Shown here: positions 61,953 through 64,000 of the stretch, in pieces
Position numbering within the stretch: the first letter of the stretch is position 1
How the letters are laid out: each line of letters starts with the position of its first letter
Assembly: GCF_009765905.1 (NCBI RefSeq)
Contig: NZ_LMUO01000019.1
Span: 313,895 to 377,894 of the forward strand
DNA: 64,000 bases
From: Mucilaginibacter sp. L196
GTDB lineage: Bacteria; Bacteroidota; Bacteroidia; Sphingobacteriales; Sphingobacteriaceae
Direction of reading: 5' to 3'
Made by a program: the position numbers and the translations under genes
Notes under the pieces: generated by a model
Told to the model about the DNA's origin: nothing
The model's database searches: none
What the model saw: the letters and a program-made list of their open reading frames with translations, nothing else

Positions 61953-64000
61953 ATGATTAATAAAATTATCAACAGAGTTATAATCATAACTTTCTGTTTG
62001 GCAGGAATGAGTGCAAGCTATGCACAGCCACAAAAAGAGAGCACGCAACACAATACAACTGAAACACCAGTAGATACAATAAAAAAACCGGCAAAAGTCA
62101 AGGTGCGCCCATATAAAGATGTGATTACAGCCGATGCAGTAACTACAAATGGGCTGATCACCATCCATAAGATTGATGATCGTTATTTGTTTGAAATACC
62201 CTGTGCTATTTTTAATAAAGATCTACTGATAATGAGTCGTATAGCATCTGCGTCTGCCGATATGCGAATAGGCAGGGGAGGCGATGGTTATGCCGGTGAC
62301 CCCATTGGCGGAACTATTATCCAGTTTGAAAGAGGGCCGGCAAATAAATTGTTTATCCGTAAAATGTCTTATTCTGAATATTCTAAAGATAGCACGCAGG
62401 CTATGTATGCATCGGTTAAGCGAAATACCATGCAGCCTATTGTGGCCTCATTCCCTATAGCAGCCTATAAGCCAGACTCAACAGCAGTAGTTGTAGATAT
62501 GACCGATTATATCAATTCTGATAATGATCTTTTTTATTTTGGTTCGGCCATACAGAAGCAATTGTTACATATAGGCAATCAGCAAAATGATCGCAGCTAT
62601 GTTAAATATGCACACACATTTCCAACCAATGTTGAGCTTAGGACGATTAAAACCTATGCTATGGCAGGTACGACCATGAGCGGTGGTTTTACCATGGAAT
62701 TGAATACCTCCATAGTCCTATTACCCGAAAAGCCAATGAAAGCCAGGATGTATGATCCGCGTGTTGGTTATTTTACAACAGATTATATAGACTATGATGC
62801 TAATCCTCAGGGAGTTAAAACAACAAGCCTGATAAATCGCTGGAGATTGGAACCTAAACCTGAAGATTTGGAGAAGTACAAAAGGGGAGAGTTGGTAGAA
62901 CCACAAAAGCCTATTGTATTTTATATAGACCCAACTACGCCTAAAAAGTGGATCCCTTATTTAATTCAAGGCGTTAATGACTGGAATGTTGCATTTGAAC
63001 AGGCTGGTTTCAAAAATGCGATTTCGGCCAGGTTAGCGCCAACGCCAGAGGAAGATCCCTCTTTTGACCTGGAAGATGCCCGCCATTCGGCCATTATTTA
63101 TAAGCCATCTACCATGTCAAACGCAAGCGGACCAAGCATTGCTGACCCGCGCACCGGCGAGATCATTGAAAGCCATATTAACTGGTACCATAATGTGATG
63201 AAGCTGATTCATAACTGGTATATGATTCAATGCGGAGCAGTTGATCCAAGAGCCCGAAAGATGGAATTTGATGATGATCTGATGGGCCAGCTTATTCGTT
63301 TTGTATCGTCTCATGAAGTTGGGCATACCTTGGGCCTGCGTCATAATTTTGGAGCAAGTGCAATGGTTCCGGTTGAAAAACTGAGAGATAAAGCCTATGT
63401 TGAAGCGAACGGGCACACCCCTTCAATTATGGATTATGCCAGGTTTAATTATGTGGCACAGCCCGAAGATCATATAAGCGAAGCAGGCTTATTTCCGCGT
63501 ATTGGCGATTATGATAAATGGGCTATTGAATGGGGTTACAAATATTATGATGAGTTTAAAACCCCCGAGGAGGAAGTGCCGTTTTTAAACAAACTGACCA
63601 TTGAAAAGCTAAAAAACAAACGTTTATTGTTTGGCACAGAGATCGGTACCAATGATCCGCGTTATCAAAATGAAGATTTAGGTGATAATGCCATGATTGC
63701 CAGCGAATACGGTATAAAAAATTTGAAACGTATTTTACCGCAATTAATTGAATGGACAAAAACTCCGAACGAAGGGTACGATAATTTAAAAGACATGTAT
63801 ACTGCTTTGAATGCGCAGTTTGACCGTTATCTGGTTCACGTTATAAAAAACATCGCGGGTGTTTATACCACAGCAAAAACATCTGAACAGCCGGGAGATG
63901 TTTATGAGCGTGTGCCTGCAAGCAGACAAAGAGAGGCTATGAAGTTTTTGGATCGTAATGTGTTTACTACGCCTATATGGATGTATAATGCAGAGGTGCT
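61953..64000 (+). CDS. Exported zinc metalloprotease with DUF5117/DUF5118-like regions (partial)
   Basis: 682 codons are visible to the right edge. It has a signal peptide (to about residue 25, ASYAQ) and an N-terminal beta-rich region (about residues 60-300) of the DUF5118/DUF5117 type. The metzincin-like zinc site HEVGHTLGLRH starts at residue 454, and a Met-turn follows in SIMDYARF. The catalytic set is complete. It follows susCD by 65 bp and is probably in the same operon, which suggests the locus handles peptides or glycoproteins rather than plain glycans. The C-terminus lies outside the window. Confidence 0.9.
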   Translation, partial: MINKIINRVIIITFCLAGMSASYAQPQKESTQHNTTETPVDTIKKPAKVKVRPYKDVITADAVTTNGLITIHKIDDRYLFEIPCAIFNKDLLIMSRIASASADMRIGRGGDGYAGDPIGGTIIQFERGPANKLFIRKMSYSEYSKDSTQAMYASVKRNTMQPIVASFPIAAYKPDSTAVVVDMTDYINSDNDLFYFGSAIQKQLLHIGNQQNDRSYVKYAHTFPTNVELRTIKTYAMAGTTMSGGFTMELNTSIVLLPEKPMKARMYDPRVGYFTTDYIDYDANPQGVKTTSLINRWRLEPKPEDLEKYKRGELVEPQKPIVFYIDPTTPKKWIPYLIQGVNDWNVAFEQAGFKNAISARLAPTPEEDPSFDLEDARHSAIIYKPSTMSNASGPSIADPRTGEIIESHINWYHNVMKLIHNWYMIQCGAVDPRARKMEFDDDLMGQLIRFVSSHEVGHTLGLRHNFGASAMVPVEKLRDKAYVEANGHTPSIMDYARFNYVAQPEDHISEAGLFPRIGDYDKWAIEWGYKYYDEFKTPEEEVPFLNKLTIEKLKNKRLLFGTEIGTNDPRYQNEDLGDNAMIASEYGIKNLKRILPQLIEWTKTPNEGYDNLKDMYTALNAQFDRYLVHVIKNIAGVYTTAKTSEQPGDVYERVPASRQREAMKFLDRNVFTTPIWMYNAEV

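Noticed and set aside
61833..62168. 111-codon minus-strand frame near the metalloprotease start
   Set aside because: Antisense to the SusD end and the metalloprotease signal region; Cys/Phe/Trp-rich shadow translation.

Overview
The window reads as chromosomal DNA of a Bacteroidota bacterium, most likely a Sphingobacteriaceae member close to Mucilaginibacter or Pedobacter. This is inferred from gene content: a TamL lipoprotein with TamB, SusC/SusD pairs driven by ECF sigma/FecR, a DUF4142 protein, a RagB/SusD fold, a MobC-type coupling protein and a IntDOT-like integrase. Shine-Dalgarno sites are mostly absent and Bacteroidota-type TTTG / TAnnTTTG promoters occur. No species call is possible without a database search.

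Bases 1-40200 are mostly ordinary chromosome. On the minus strand lie tamB and tamL (the latter runs off the left edge), followed by dnaE on the plus strand. Then come several small metabolic and envelope genes: a MetX-like hydrolase, DUF4142, a chloroperoxidase-like hydrolase, an NmrA-like reductase with an AraC regulator, a lipase maturation factor homologue, a patatin, PBP4 and an amino acid permease. Next are a K+-dependent-type membrane pyrophosphatase (hppA), an ABC exporter, thioredoxin, a hybrid histidine kinase, a Lar-like zinc protein, a secreted class II cyclic nucleotide phosphodiesterase, an AI-2E family permease, two oxidoreductases, an ECF sigma operon, folC with its conserved neighbour, and a two-gene Fe-S electron-transfer cluster. 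Intergenic spaces here are packed with dispersed inverted-repeat families (A to E below). Some touch coding sequence, supplying an apparent start, a stop codon, or an in-frame insertion inside folC.

Bases 40337-54640 are a mosaic accessory region. It opens with tRNA-Phe(GAA), a terminator, a tandem 11-bp repeat and a tyrosine recombinase, the usual left end of an integrative element. Inside are a MauE-like membrane protein with a small Cys-containing exported protein, and a minus-strand operon remnant (SusD C-terminal fragment, TlpA-like protein, DsbD N-domain protein). That operon is cut by a complete IS21-type element (istA/istB). Beyond it are a decayed coiled-coil ORF, an isolated tRNA 3' fragment with terminator, a Crp/Fnr-like regulator and SDR gene that share the same palindromic operator, an IS-end-like cluster of inverted repeats, a cupin fused in frame to the tail of a relaxase that is then frameshifted, and an intact MobC/TraG-type coupling protein. 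This is best explained as debris of at least two mobile elements.

Bases 54725-64000 carry a polysaccharide- or peptide-utilisation type locus in one direction: ECF sigma factor, FecR anti-sigma, SusC, SusD and a secreted HExxHxxGxxH metalloprotease that runs off the right edge. Between fecR and susC there is a 17-codon ORF with an unusually good Shine-Dalgarno sequence, overlapped by one hairpin and followed by a second. It is the best candidate in the window for an undescribed regulatory device.
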